Assembly: GCF_009720365.1 (NCBI RefSeq) | Contig: NZ_WBZD01000037.1 | Coordinates: forward strand, 62,001-126,000 | Reading direction: 5' to 3' | Length of the DNA stretch: 64,000 nt | From: Catellatospora paridis | GTDB taxonomy: Bacteria; Actinomycetota; Actinomycetes; Mycobacteriales; Micromonosporaceae | Shown: positions 18,763 through 27,655 of the stretch, piece after piece | How positions within the stretch are numbered: position 1 is the first letter of the stretch | How the letters are laid out: every line of letters starts with the position of its first letter | The notes under the pieces: generated by a model | Database searches by the model: none | Told to the model about the DNA's origin: nothing | Seen by the model: the letters and a program-made list of their open reading frames with translations, nothing else | Program-made: the position numbers and the translations under genes

Positions 18763-19638
18763 TCAGCGTGGGATGAGCGTCAGCAGGGTCGCCTCCGGGC
18801 GGCATGCGAAGCGCACGGGAGCGGTCGGATGCGTGCCCAGACCCGCGGAGACATGCAGCCAGGCGCGGTCCCAACGGTGCAGCCCGCGGGCCAGCTTGCG
18901 GTCCAGCCCGCAGTTGGTGACCAGCGCCCCGACGCCCGGCACCCGCACCTGGCCGCCGTGGGTGTGGCCGGCCAGCAGCAGCTCGAAGCCGTCGGCGGCG
19001 AACGCGTCGAGGATCCGGGGCTCCGGGGCGTGGCTGAGGGCGATGCGCACCGCGGCTGCCGGGTCGGCCGGGCCGGCGGGGTAGGCGTCGAGGTCGATGT
19101 GGGGGTCGTCGACCCCGGCCAGGTCGACGACGCGGCCGCCGGCCTTGAGCGTGGCACGGTTGTTGTTGAGGTCGACCCAGCCGGCGTCGAGGAAGGCCGC
19201 GCGCAGGTCCTCTGTGGGCAGCTCCACGCCGTGCTCGTACTCGCGGTCCTCGCGGAAGTAGCCGAAGGGGTTCTTGAGCACCGGGCCGCTGTAGTCGTTC
19301 GAGCCGAAGACGAAGGCGCCGGGCAGCTCCAGCAGCGGCTCGTACGCGGCGAGCACGCCGGGCACCGCGTCCGGGTGGCCCATGTTGTCGCCGGTCACCA
19401 CGACCAGGTCGGGGTCGAGGCCGGCCAGCTCGCGCACCCAGCGCTGCTTGCGCAGCTGCTTCGGGGTGAGGTGGAGGTCGGACAGGTGCAGCACGCGCAG
19501 CGGCTCGGCCTCCGGCGCGAGCAGCGGCACGTCGTAGCGGCGCAGCGTGAACCAGTTGCGTTCGATCAGCGTGCCGTATGCCAGCGCGCCCGCGCCGACG
19601 ACGGCGGCGCCCAACACGATTTTTCCGAGCGGACCCAT
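18763..19638 (-). CDS. Membrane-anchored metallophosphoesterase
   Basis: A 291-residue calcineurin-like phosphoesterase. An N-terminal hydrophobic anchor (about residues 4-22) is followed by the metal motifs LHLSDLHL (DxH), VVTGDN (GDxx), GSNDY (GNxx-type), SHAPE and AGHTHGGQ (GHxH). It should hydrolyse a phosphomonoester or diester, possibly a lipid or peptidoglycan-related substrate. It corresponds in position to M. tuberculosis Rv3683, next to the PBP gene. The ATG at 19638 begins the hydrophobic anchor. It is divergent from the YqeY-like gene by 72 bases. Confidence 0.9.
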   Translation of the reverse strand: MGPLGKIVLGAAVVGAGALAYGTLIERNWFTLRRYDVPLLAPEAEPLRVLHLSDLHLTPKQLRKQRWVRELAGLDPDLVVVTGDNMGHPDAVPGVLAAYEPLLELPGAFVFGSNDYSGPVLKNPFGYFREDREYEHGVELPTEDLRAAFLDAGWVDLNNNRATLKAGGRVVDLAGVDDPHIDLDAYPAGPADPAAAVRIALSHAPEPRILDAFAADGFELLLAGHTHGGQVRVPGVGALVTNCGLDRKLARGLHRWDRAWLHVSAGLGTHPTAPVRFACRPEATLLTLIPR

Positions 19639-19710
19639 GAGGCTAAGAGTAGTTTCATCGCCCGAGGGCAACACAGTGCCGTCGGATGTGCGGAGCACGG
19701 AGAGGTGGGT

Positions 19711-20166
19711 ATGGGCACCCTGAAGGAGCGCCTGACCGAGGACATGCGCTCGGCCATGAAGGCGCGTGACGAGGTGGTGACGGGCACGCTGCGCATGGCG
19801 CTGGCGGCTGTCGGCGTCGCCGAGGTCGCCGGGAAGGCCAAGCGTGAGCTGAACGACGAGGAGGTGCTCGCGGTGCTCGCCAAGGAGGCGAAGAAGCGCC
19901 GGGAGGCCGAGACGGCGTTCGCCGACGCGGGCCGCGCCGAGCAGGCCGCGAAGGAGCGGGCCGAGGAGGAGGTGCTGGCCCGGTATCTGCCGAAGCAGCT
20001 CACCGATGACGAGATCGCCCAGCTGGTGTCGCAGACGCTGGCCGCGGGTGGTTTCAGCGGTATGGGCGCGATGGGCCCGGCCATGAAGGCCGTGCAGGCC
20101 GCGGTGGCCGGTCGCGCCGAGGGCGGCAAGGTCTCCGCGGAGGTACGCCGCCAGCTGGCCGCCTAG
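19711..20166 (+). CDS. GatB/YqeY-domain protein
   Basis: A 151-residue protein of the YqeY family: MGTLKERLTEDMRSAMKARD at the start, the helical KEAKKRREAETAFADAGR segment, and the C-terminal YLPKQLTDDEIAQLV domain shared with the tail of GatB. In GatB that tail helps bind tRNA; the stand-alone YqeY proteins have no settled function. The ATG at 19711 follows GAGAGG. It converges with the PBP gene across a strong hairpin. Confidence 0.9.
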   Translation: MGTLKERLTEDMRSAMKARDEVVTGTLRMALAAVGVAEVAGKAKRELNDEEVLAVLAKEAKKRREAETAFADAGRAEQAAKERAEEEVLARYLPKQLTDDEIAQLVSQTLAAGGFSGMGAMGPAMKAVQAAVAGRAEGGKVSAEVRRQLAA

Positions 20167-20212
20167 CGCGCCTAGCGCGGTCTGCGGCCCGCCGGAGCGG
20201 GCGCACAGACGG

Positions 20213-20249
20213 GCGAGGCCCCGTCCGCGGTGTGCGGACGGGGCCTCGC
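20213..20249. terminator. Bidirectional terminator (yqeY-like / PBP)
   Basis: Perfect arms GCGAGGCCCCGTCCGC / GCGGACGGGGCCTCGC with a 5-base loop, between two convergent genes. Confidence 0.85.
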
Positions 20250-20257
20250 TGTGTCTG

Positions 20258-22663
20258 TCAGGCCCGTGGCGGCGGGGGCTGGCCCGGGCCGTTGCCGGGA
20301 CCGGTGCCCGGATTCGGCGCGCTCTTGCCGTTGCTGACCTCGATCTGGACCATGCCCTTGCGGATGGTTTTGCCGTTCGGGCTGGTGCCGGCCGCGGTGC
20401 CCTTGGGGCACTTGGAGTCGGTCTGCTCCGGTGCCACCTCGACGTCGAAGCCCTTGCCCCGCAGGATCGCCCTGGCCTCGTCGATCGTCTTGCATTCGAC
20501 GTTCGGAATGGAGATCTGGTCGCCATATGCGATCTTGGAGCTGGGCTTGGTGAACTGGATCGCCGGCTTGTTCTTCATGTAATCGCTCAGCGTCTTCTGC
20601 ACCGCCGGGTTGACCACGCCGTGCTCCATGTGTGAGTCATGGGCCCAGTCGGGGTTGGTGAGGAAGCCGGAGATGGTGAGCTGCTTGGTGGACAGGGTCA
20701 GCGTCGCCGATGCGCTGTTGTCGGTGGTTCCCGACTTGCCGGTGATCGGTTTGCCGACGATACGGCGGGAGTCGCCGTTGGTCGTGCCGCGGCACTCGCC
20801 GTAGGGGGATCTGTCGCCGCCCGGGCAGCGGCCGGCGTCGACGGCCGCGCGTGCCACGTCCGCCGTCATGACCTGCTTGCAGCGCTTCTCGGCGACGGAG
20901 AGCTCGTTGCCCTTGATGTCGGTGATCGACTGCACCGGGGTGGGCTCGCAGTACACCCCGTCGGCGACGACCGTGGCGTACGCGTTGGCCAGCTCCAGCG
21001 GAGTGGTCGCGGAGACGCCCAGCGTGAAGGCGCCCCACTGGCTGGCGTTGTTGGAGTAGCCCAGGTCGTCCTGGGTGGTGCCGGGCTCGTCGTGGAACGT
21101 GATGCCCATCTTCTTGGCGACGTTCACCGTGTTCTGGACGCCGGCCAGGATCGCCAGCGGCACGAAGTAGGTGTTGACCGAGCTGCCGAAGGCGGTCCAC
21201 ATGTTGTGCACGCCGCCGCCCTGACCGCTGGCGCAGTAGTAGCCGCCGCAGTTGGCGTTGGGGCCGCTGATCGGGAACTTGGTGACGAACACCTTCTTGG
21301 TCGCCATCGTGAAGTCGAGCGGATAGCCCTTCTCCAACGCGGCGACCAGGCTGAAGAGCTTGAACGCCGAACCCGCCTGGTAGCCGGTGAACCCGTCGCC
21401 GCCGGTCATCAGCGGGTTGGTGGTGTTCGGGTAGGTGCCGAGCAGGCCCCTGCGCTTCTTGGCCGGGTCGGAGTTGAGCTTGTTCTTCGGGTTGTTCTTG
21501 TCGTCGAGTTTGAAGTTGCGGTTGACGGCCAGCGCCCGGACCTTGCCGCTGCCGGGCTCGACGGCGGCCAGCATCAGCGCCTTGTCGTTGTTGACCGAGA
21601 TCTGGCCCCGGATGTTCTTGTCCGCCGCGTCCTGGGCGACCGGGTCGAGCGAGGTGACGATGCGGAAGCCGCCCGACTTCAGTGAGCGCTCGCGGTCGTA
21701 CGCGGTGGCGCCGAACACCTCCTGGTCGTTCCACCAACGCTGGAAGTAGTCGCAGAAGAAGCCCCAGGTGTTCTTGGTGGCCTGCACGCAGCCGTTCGGG
21801 GTGATCTTGCCGACGATCTTCAGCGGCTCGGCCTTGGCCAGCGTGGCCTGCTGCTCGGTGAGCGCGCCGGTCTGCACCATCTCGCCCAGCACGTAGTTGC
21901 GCCGGTCCACGGCGGTCTTCTCGCCGGAGCCGGTCTCGACGCTGTAAGTGCCGGGGAACTTCACCAGCGCGGCCAGGAACGCGGCCTCGGCGGCGGTCAG
22001 CGTCTTCGGCTCCTTGGCGAAGTAGACCTGCGACGCGGCGTAGATGCCGTATGCCCGGTTGCCGAAGTATGCGGTGTTGAGGTAGCCCTCGAGGATCTGG
22101 TCCTTGGTCATCCGCTGCTCGATGGCCATCGCGTAGCGCATCTCGCGGACCTTGCGCTTGCTGGTGTCCTCGGTCGCGTCGACGACCTCCTGCGCGGTGT
22201 CGGCCGAGTAGGAGATGGACAGTCGGACGAACTGCATGGTCAGCGTCGAGGCGCCCTGCTCCACGTCACCGGCCTGCTTGTTGGCCACGAACGCGCGGGC
22301 GATGCCCATCACGTCGACGCCGTTGTGCTCGTAGAACTTCTGGTCCTCGGCGGCGAGGATGGCCTGCTGGACGATCTTGGGCATCTCATCCAGCGGCAGG
22401 TCGCGCCGGTTCTCGTCGTACATCGTCGCGATGAGCGTCTTGCCGTCGTTGGCGTAGACGTAGCTGATCTGGGGGGAGCGCTTGACGACCAGCTCGTCGG
22501 GGAGCTGGCCGAAGGCTTCACCGCCCGCCTTGGCGGCCAGTCCGGACAGTGCCACCGCCGGGAACGCGGCCGCAGCCACCACCACGCCGGCGAGCAAGCC
22601 GCAAATCAACAGAGATGCGGCGTTGGCCAGTATGTTGTGGTCGCGTTTGCGCATCAGGGTCAC
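20258..22663 (-). CDS. Bifunctional class A penicillin-binding protein (PonA2-like)
   Basis: Polymerises glycan strands and cross-links peptides in peptidoglycan, outside the membrane. The 801-residue protein has one N-terminal membrane segment (about 15-45). A GT51 transglycosylase domain follows, with EDQKFYEHNG (catalytic E106). The transpeptidase has SAFK (S432, K435), SVN (495-497) and KSGT (643-646). A PASTA domain (about 715-785) precedes a Gly/Pro tail. All catalytic residues are present. The GTG at 22663 is preceded by TGAGG. The PASTA domain, and the whiB4-like gene and ArsA pair beside it, match M. tuberculosis ponA2 (Rv3682). Confidence 0.95.
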   Translation of the reverse strand: MTLMRKRDHNILANAASLLICGLLAGVVVAAAAFPAVALSGLAAKAGGEAFGQLPDELVVKRSPQISYVYANDGKTLIATMYDENRRDLPLDEMPKIVQQAILAAEDQKFYEHNGVDVMGIARAFVANKQAGDVEQGASTLTMQFVRLSISYSADTAQEVVDATEDTSKRKVREMRYAMAIEQRMTKDQILEGYLNTAYFGNRAYGIYAASQVYFAKEPKTLTAAEAAFLAALVKFPGTYSVETGSGEKTAVDRRNYVLGEMVQTGALTEQQATLAKAEPLKIVGKITPNGCVQATKNTWGFFCDYFQRWWNDQEVFGATAYDRERSLKSGGFRIVTSLDPVAQDAADKNIRGQISVNNDKALMLAAVEPGSGKVRALAVNRNFKLDDKNNPKNKLNSDPAKKRRGLLGTYPNTTNPLMTGGDGFTGYQAGSAFKLFSLVAALEKGYPLDFTMATKKVFVTKFPISGPNANCGGYYCASGQGGGVHNMWTAFGSSVNTYFVPLAILAGVQNTVNVAKKMGITFHDEPGTTQDDLGYSNNASQWGAFTLGVSATTPLELANAYATVVADGVYCEPTPVQSITDIKGNELSVAEKRCKQVMTADVARAAVDAGRCPGGDRSPYGECRGTTNGDSRRIVGKPITGKSGTTDNSASATLTLSTKQLTISGFLTNPDWAHDSHMEHGVVNPAVQKTLSDYMKNKPAIQFTKPSSKIAYGDQISIPNVECKTIDEARAILRGKGFDVEVAPEQTDSKCPKGTAAGTSPNGKTIRKGMVQIEVSNGKSAPNPGTGPGNGPGQPPPPRA

Positions 22664-23180
22664 CGCCTCAGGTTACGTGAGCGATTTTCGGTGTCGAGTG
22701 CCGCACCATACCGGGCCAGGCTGCGTGGGCACGGTGCGTCGCAGTGACGCCCCCGTCGCCCGCAACCGTTCCGGGCATGTGTTCGTTGTCCAAGACGCAC
22801 GACCCCTGGCGTGTGGTTGCGTTGCCACGGTCACGAGATGTCCCCCCGGACATCGTGGCCGCCCCGTTACTCGCAAAACGACGCTCCGCCGCGGGCCGCC
22901 GGACCCCCGTCCCGGCCCGCGGGCGGACGTCACCCCCGGCGCGCGTACTCGCTGCTCAGGTACTGGCTCAGCGCAGTTAAAGACCTTTTTCCGCCATTTT
23001 GGCTGACAACGTTGCGTAATCGTCTGACTACGGAGCATGATGGGCGGGCGAGTAACGCACACCGTTCGCGTCGGTTCGGGGGAACCATCGGGGGGATGTG
23101 TCCTGCTCAAACGACCCTCGGGTCGGGCGGGCCGGGCAGGTCGCGAGCGGTGAGGGGAACGTCAGGGGGGACGTGGACAC
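22664..23180. promoter_or_regulatory. Divergent region between PBP and wblA
   Basis: 517 bases without a credible gene. It should contain both promoters and a long wblA leader. Two small palindromes stand out: ATGTCC-cccc-GGACAT near 22837-22852 and GGTTC-gggg-GAACC at 23073-23086, the latter about 95 bases before wblA. An AT-richer stretch near 22978-23030 is the most likely promoter area, but no clean -35/-10 pair is evident. Confidence 0.4.
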
Positions 23181-23477
23181 ATGGGCATGGTCAACGATTG
23201 GCCCAGTCTCGCGGCGTGCCGGAACGGAGATCCGGACGCGCTGTTCGTTCAGGGCGCGGAGCAGAACGTCGCCAAGAGAGTCTGTCGCGGGTGCCCGGTG
23301 CGGTACGAGTGCCTGGCGGACGCACTCGACAATCGCATCGAGTTCGGCGTCTGGGGCGGCATGACCGAGCGGGAGCGCCGCGCACTGCTGCGCCGGCACC
23401 CGCACGTGGCCAGCTGGAAGCGCGCCTTCGAGGTCGCCATGCAGGAGCAGGACCGCCGTGAGCTGGTCCGTGTCTGA
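23181..23477 (+). CDS. wblA: WhiB-family iron-sulfur regulator (WblA/WhiB4-like)
   Basis: A 98-residue WhiB protein with the four iron-sulfur ligands C13, C35, C38 and C44 (CRGCPVRYEC), the GVWGGMTERERR turn, and a basic C-terminal DNA-binding region. It binds a 4Fe-4S cluster and controls redox response or development; in Streptomyces WblA affects differentiation and antibiotic production, in mycobacteria WhiB4 controls oxidative-stress genes. Identification as the WblA/WhiB4 member rests on its position between ponA2-like and two ArsA-like genes, as I recall for SCO3579 and Rv3681c. GGGGGG lies about 10 bases before the ATG. Confidence 0.93.
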   Translation: MGMVNDWPSLAACRNGDPDALFVQGAEQNVAKRVCRGCPVRYECLADALDNRIEFGVWGGMTERERRALLRRHPHVASWKRAFEVAMQEQDRRELVRV

Positions 23478-23499
23478 CTGATACCACCCATCTTGTTAT

Positions 23500-23540
23500 C
23501 GAAGGGCCGTTTCTGCCGAATTGGTGGGAACGGCCCTTCG
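23500..23540. terminator. Bidirectional terminator (wblA / ATPase)
   Basis: Perfect 12-bp arms CGAAGGGCCGTT / AACGGCCCTTCG with a 17-base loop between convergent genes. Confidence 0.8.
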
Positions 23541-23555
23541 GTCACCCGATGGCGG

Positions 23556-24680
23556 TCATTCGGGACGTGCGGCCAGGGCCGCGCCGATGGCCCGCAGGCC
23601 GACCAGGTCGTGCACATCGGTCGGCTGGGCCGGCACGTAGGCGACCGGCACCTGCGGGAACTCGTCGGTGAAGCCCGTCGACACGTCGGTCTCCCGGGCC
23701 ACCTGCCGCATCAGCAGGGCGTGCACCTGCAGCGCCTGAGCTGTCAGCGCGTGCTCGGCGTGCTCGGCGGACAGCTTCTCGGCCGCCTCCGCGCTGTCGG
23801 CCGCCGACAGCTCCGGCAGCTCGGACCGGTGCACCCGGTTGAGCACCAGCCCGGCCAGCGGCATGCGTTCCGCGCCGAGCCGCTCGGCGAAGTACGTGGC
23901 CTCCCGCACGGCGTCCGGCTCCGGCGCGGCCACCACCAGGAAAGCGGTCTGCGGATCCTGCAGCACCCGGTAGGTGCGGTCGGCCCGCTCCCGGAATCCG
24001 CCGAAGGTCGAGTCCAGCGCCGATACGAAGCCGGACAGGTCGGTCAGCAGCTGCGCGCCGAGGATCTTCTGCACCGCCTTGGAGAACACCCCGAACGAGG
24101 CGGTGACCAGGTTGAACATGCTCCTGCCGCCGGCCCGCGCGGGAACCATCAGCAGGCGCAGCATCCTGCCGTCCAGGAAGCGGCCCAGCCGGGCGGGCGC
24201 GTCCAGGAAGTCCAGCGCCGACCGGGACGGCGGGGTGTCCACCACGATGAGGTCCCACCGGTCGGTCGCCCGCAGCTGGCTCAGCTTCTCCATCGCCATG
24301 TACTCCTGCGTGCCGGAGAACGTCGAGCTCATGGCCTGGTAGAAGGGGTTCGCGAAGATCTCCTTCGCCCGCTCGGGCGCGGTGTGGCTCAGCACCACCT
24401 CGTCGAAGGTGCGCTTCATGTCCAGCATCATCGCGTGCAGGTCGCCGTCGCCGGACAGCCCTTCCACCGGGCGCGGGGTGTTGTCCAGCTCGGTGAGGCC
24501 GAGCGACTGGGCCAGCCGCCGGGCCGGGTCGATGGTCAGCACGACGGTGCGACGGCCGTGCTCCTCGGCGGCTCGCACTGCCAGCGCCGCGGCGGTGGTC
24601 GTCTTGCCGACCCCGCCCGAACCGCAGCAGACCACGATGCGTACGCCGGGATCAGCCAGCAGGGCGTCCACGTCGAGCAT
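23556..24680 (-). CDS. ArsA-like P-loop ATPase 1
   Basis: A 374-residue ArsA/GET3-family ATPase with the deviant Walker A CGSGGVGKTTTAAALAVR (about residues 19-36), the switch LTIDPARRLAQSLGL, and the Walker B-like WDLIVVDTPPSRSALDFLD. It corresponds to Rv3680. In mycobacteria the Rv3679-Rv3680 pair forms a complex and has been linked to survival and glycerol handling; the biochemical role is not settled. Its start lies 9 bases downstream of the stop of ATPase 2, so the pair is one operon. Confidence 0.9.
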   Translation of the reverse strand: MLDVDALLADPGVRIVVCCGSGGVGKTTTAAALAVRAAEEHGRRTVVLTIDPARRLAQSLGLTELDNTPRPVEGLSGDGDLHAMMLDMKRTFDEVVLSHTAPERAKEIFANPFYQAMSSTFSGTQEYMAMEKLSQLRATDRWDLIVVDTPPSRSALDFLDAPARLGRFLDGRMLRLLMVPARAGGRSMFNLVTASFGVFSKAVQKILGAQLLTDLSGFVSALDSTFGGFRERADRTYRVLQDPQTAFLVVAAPEPDAVREATYFAERLGAERMPLAGLVLNRVHRSELPELSAADSAEAAEKLSAEHAEHALTAQALQVHALLMRQVARETDVSTGFTDEFPQVPVAYVPAQPTDVHDLVGLRAIGAALAARPE

Positions 24681-24689
24681 GTGCTCAGC

Positions 24690-25676
24690 CTAAGGGGCGG
24701 AGCGCAACAGTCCGGCAAGGTGCTGCACACCGGCCAGATCCACCCCGTCCGGCAGCAGCGGCAGCTCGACCACGGGCCGGCCCAGCGTCTCCAGCTCGCC
24801 GCGCAGTTCCTCCTCCAACGCGCGCCGCGCCTGGTGGTCGCGCGACTCGTCGAGCAGAGCCGTCACCGTACGCCGGTCGGTCGGCAGACCTGCTGCGGCC
24901 AGCCCGCGCTTGAGCTCGGCCTGAGTGACCCTGCCCTCGTCGAGCAGCGGTGGGCGGGCGCAGTTCACGATGATCCTCCCGACACTGATGTTGAGCGCGG
25001 TCAGCTCGCGCAGCGCGTCGGCGGTCTCCTGCACCGGCATCTCCTCCAGCAGGGTGACCAGGTGCACCGCAGTCATCGGCGAGCGCAGCAGCGCGGCGAC
25101 GCCCTCGCTCTGCGACTTGATCGGGCCGAGCTTGGCCAGCTTCGCGGCCTCCGCGGTGACGTTCAGGAAGCGCCCGATCCGGCCGGTGGGCGGCGCGTCG
25201 AGCACCACCGACCGGTACACCCGCCGGCCGCTGTCGTCGGTGCGGGTGGTCGCCTCCTTCACCTTGCCGGTGAGCAGGATGTCGCGCAGGCCGGGGGCGA
25301 CGGTGGTGGCGAAGTCGATCGCGCCCAGCTTGCGCAGCGCCCGCCCGGCCGCGCCCATCCGGTAGAACAGCTCCAGGTATTCCAGCAGCGCCTCCTCGGG
25401 GTCGACGGCAAGCAGCCGCACGTCCACGCCGACCTCGCCGAGCCGGCGCTCGGCGTACGGCAGCGGTTCCAGTTCGAACAGCTGGGCCAGGCCCTGCCGC
25501 CCCTCGACCTCCACCAGCAGCGTGCGCTGCCCGCCCGCGGCCAGCGCGAACGCCAGCGAGGCGGCGACGGTGGTCTTGCCGACCCCGCCCTTGCCGGTCA
25601 CCACATGCAGACGGGCCGGCCAGGCAGTGTCATGTGCACTGCGCCGGGCCGGCCCGTCACTACCGTCGTTCAGCAC
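24690..25676 (-). CDS. ArsA-like P-loop ATPase 2
   Basis: A 328-residue partner of the preceding ATPase. Deviant Walker A TGKGGVGKTTVAASLAFALA lies at about residues 27-46; VVLDAPPTGRIGRFLN is the Walker B-like segment. It corresponds to Rv3679. The GTG at 25676 gives a 20-residue lead before the first strand, with GAGGG directly before it; no better in-frame start is apparent. It lies 20 bases downstream of the Pro-rich membrane protein gene, so the three minus-strand genes may be co-transcribed. Confidence 0.9.
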   Translation of the reverse strand: MLNDGSDGPARRSAHDTAWPARLHVVTGKGGVGKTTVAASLAFALAAGGQRTLLVEVEGRQGLAQLFELEPLPYAERRLGEVGVDVRLLAVDPEEALLEYLELFYRMGAAGRALRKLGAIDFATTVAPGLRDILLTGKVKEATTRTDDSGRRVYRSVVLDAPPTGRIGRFLNVTAEAAKLAKLGPIKSQSEGVAALLRSPMTAVHLVTLLEEMPVQETADALRELTALNISVGRIIVNCARPPLLDEGRVTQAELKRGLAAAGLPTDRRTVTALLDESRDHQARRALEEELRGELETLGRPVVELPLLPDGVDLAGVQHLAGLLRSAP

Positions 25677-25696
25677 CCCTCGATGGTGCCAGGTGG

Positions 25697-26686
25697 CTAC
25701 TTCACCTCGCAGACGAACCAGCCCTCATGCTTGACGAGGGTCAATGTGAGCTTCTGCTCGGACATCTTCTCGTCGCTGGTGACCAGCTTGACGGTGACCT
25801 CGGCGGTCGCCTGGGTCGCCGTCTCGCCGGAGATCTTCGGGCTCTCCCAGGTGAAGTTCGGGCCCTTGAGCTGCGCCGTCTGGGACTTGATCTCGGCGAT
25901 CTTCGCCTCGATCTCCTTGCGGTCGCGGGCGTCACCGCAGACCAGCTTCTCGGCGGCCGCGGCGTTGCCGCCGCTCTTGTAGACGGCCGTGAGGAAGCTC
26001 TGCGTGGCGTCCTTGGCCGACGTCGCGCCGGTGCCCTCGGTGTTGCGGGTCAGCAGCACGTACGCGCCGATGCCGCCACCGCACAGCAGCAGGAGCAGGC
26101 CGAGCACGATGCCGATGATCAGCGGAGCCTTGCTCTTCTTGGCCGGCGCGCCGGGCACCCCGGGCGTGCCCGGGTAGGTCATGCCCGGGTAGGCGGGCTG
26201 GCCGGACACGGGGTACGCGGGCTGGCCCGAGACCGGATACGCAGGCTGGCCCGAGACCGGATATGCGGGCTGGCCCGAGGTCGGGTATGCGGGCTGGCCC
26301 GAGACCGGGTAGCCGGGCTGCGCGGGGTACGCGGGCTGGCCGGAGACCGGGTAGCCGGACTGCGGCACGGTCGGGTACGCCGCGGTCGGCGGCGGGGTGG
26401 GGAAGGCCGGTGCGGGAGTGCCCGAGACCGGGGCGGGGGCGCCGGACGCCGGCGAGGCCGGCGGGTCCTCCGCGATCGGCAGCGTGGCCGGAGTCGGCGT
26501 GGCCGGGGTCGGCTGCGTGGCCGGCTGGGCCGGGGTCGGCTCCGCCTCGGGCGGCAGCGGCACCGCGGGCTGCGGCGCGGTCGGCGGCGTCACCGTCGCC
26601 GACGCGAACGGGTCGGCCGGCGGCGGGTACGCGGGCTGCGTCGGTTGCGGCGCGGTCGGCTGCTGCTCGTCGTGCGGCTGGGTCAT
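25697..26686 (-). CDS. Pro-rich repeat membrane protein with external domain
   Basis: A 329-residue protein in three parts. The N-terminal half is cytoplasmic and low complexity: Pro/Ala/Thr-rich, then about six copies of an unit like YPVSGQPA. One membrane segment follows (about residues 205-230, IIGIVLGLLLLLCGGGIGAY). The last 100 residues form an external domain with a Cys (KLVCGDA) resembling DUF4878-type or lumazine-binding-like domains of actinobacterial membrane proteins. Function is unknown. A weak GGGGAG site precedes the ATG at 26686. It is divergent from the DUF4177-like gene. Confidence 0.75.
   Translation of the reverse strand: MTQPHDEQQPTAPQPTQPAYPPPADPFASATVTPPTAPQPAVPLPPEAEPTPAQPATQPTPATPTPATLPIAEDPPASPASGAPAPVSGTPAPAFPTPPPTAAYPTVPQSGYPVSGQPAYPAQPGYPVSGQPAYPTSGQPAYPVSGQPAYPVSGQPAYPVSGQPAYPGMTYPGTPGVPGAPAKKSKAPLIIGIVLGLLLLLCGGGIGAYVLLTRNTEGTGATSAKDATQSFLTAVYKSGGNAAAAEKLVCGDARDRKEIEAKIAEIKSQTAQLKGPNFTWESPKISGETATQATAEVTVKLVTSDEKMSEQKLTLTLVKHEGWFVCEVK
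26190..26358. repeat. Tandem coding repeats in the Pro-rich protein
   Basis: Imperfect 30-33-base direct repeats built on GGCTGGCCCGAGACCGG encode the YPVSGQPA units. They are in frame, vary at third positions and have no unique spacers, so they are protein repeats and not a CRISPR array. Confidence 0.8.
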
Positions 26687-26821
26687 GCGATCTCCCCTGG
26701 TCTTCTCTAACGAGGCCGCGACACTCAGCTGCCCCCGCGGCGGCTCAGCTTAACCGCACCTCGCACCCTGTCGCAGCAGGGATCGACCGGGCGGATCTTC
26801 CCGGCACGTTAGGTTATGCCC

Positions 26822-26980
26822 ATGACGAAGTGGGAGTACGTCACCGTGCCTCTGCTGGTCCACGCGACCAAGCAGATCCTCGACAACTGGGGTGCCGACG
26901 GCTGGGAGCTGGTCCAGGTCGTGCCCGGCCCCAACCCCGAGCAGCTGGTGGCCTACCTGAAGCGGCCGAAGTCCGCCTGA
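26822..26980 (+). CDS. DUF4177-like small protein
   Basis: A 52-residue protein, MTKWEYVTVPLLVHATKQIL followed by DNWGADGWELVQVVPGPN and a basic tail. The KWEYVTV...LDNWGADGWELV pattern is typical of the DUF4177 group. It lies 37 bases before ridA on the same strand. A small gene at this place, between the ArsA pair and the RidA gene, is also known in mycobacteria (Rv3678A). Function is unknown. Confidence 0.85.
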   Translation: MTKWEYVTVPLLVHATKQILDNWGADGWELVQVVPGPNPEQLVAYLKRPKSA

Positions 26981-27017
26981 GCACAACCCCGCGGATCCCG
27001 CGGTGAAGGAGACAAAG

Positions 27018-27479
27018 ATGTCTGACCCGTACGAAAAGCTTGCTGAGCTGGGCCTGAAGCTGCCCGAGGTGGTCCCGCCCGTGGCGGCGTACGTGCCCGC
27101 GGTGCGCTCCGGCAACCACGTGTACGTCTCCGGCCAGCTGCCCATGGCCGACGGCAAGCTGCTGGCCACCGGCAAGGTGGGCGCCGAGATCAGCGCCGAG
27201 CAGGCGAAGGAGCTGGCCGCTCGGTGTGCGCTCAACGGCCTGGCCGCACTCGAATGGCTGGTCGGCCTGGACAAGGTCGTCCGAATCGTCAAGGTGGTGG
27301 GTTTCGTGGCCTCCGCCCCCGGCTTCACCGGTCAGCCCGGCGTCATCAACGGCGCGTCGGAGCTGTTCGGTGCGGTCTTCGGTGAGGCGGGCAAGCACGC
27401 CCGCAGCGCCGTCGGCGTCGGCGAACTGCCGCTGGGCTCCCCGGTCGAGGTGGAGCTGATCGCCGAGGTCCGCGACTGA
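27018..27479 (+). CDS. RidA-family protein
   Basis: A 153-residue member of the RidA/YjgF/LPSP family. Members hydrolyse reactive enamine/imine intermediates of PLP enzymes, though this longer subgroup (with GQLPMADGKLLATGKVGAEI and NGLAALEWLVGLDKVVR) lacks the usual catalytic Arg environment in part and may have another substrate. The ATG at 27018 is chosen because AAGGAG lies 6 bases upstream; the GTG at 27003 precedes that site. It corresponds to Rv3678c in the conserved block and is probably co-transcribed with the DUF4177-like gene. Confidence 0.9.
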   Translation: MSDPYEKLAELGLKLPEVVPPVAAYVPAVRSGNHVYVSGQLPMADGKLLATGKVGAEISAEQAKELAARCALNGLAALEWLVGLDKVVRIVKVVGFVASAPGFTGQPGVINGASELFGAVFGEAGKHARSAVGVGELPLGSPVEVELIAEVRD

Positions 27480-27510
27480 CCCGGGTTCACCGCCCCGCAC
27501 TTCAATAGGC

Positions 27511-27563
27511 GTCGGCCTATCTGGATGAGTTCGATCGCGAATTTCTCATCCAGATAGGCCAAC
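27511..27563. terminator. Hairpin downstream of ridA
   Basis: Perfect 16-bp arms GGCCTATCTGGATGAG (27514-27529) and CTCATCCAGATAGGCC (27545-27560) around a 15-base AT-richer loop, extended outward as CGTnGGCC / GGCCnACG. It lies 35 bases after the ridA stop and fits a terminator, though its base composition differs from the other hairpins here. Confidence 0.7.
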
Positions 27564-27655
27564 GTTTATGTCAAGCCGGGGCGGGCGGCCAGTGGGATGA
27601 AAGCTGACCGCCGCGGGAGCGGGCGACGCGCCCCGGGCTCAGTAGAGTTCTCGGC

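Noticed and set aside
26190-26358. Possible CRISPR array
   Set aside because: The repeats are translated in frame, have no unique spacers and encode Pro-rich peptide units.
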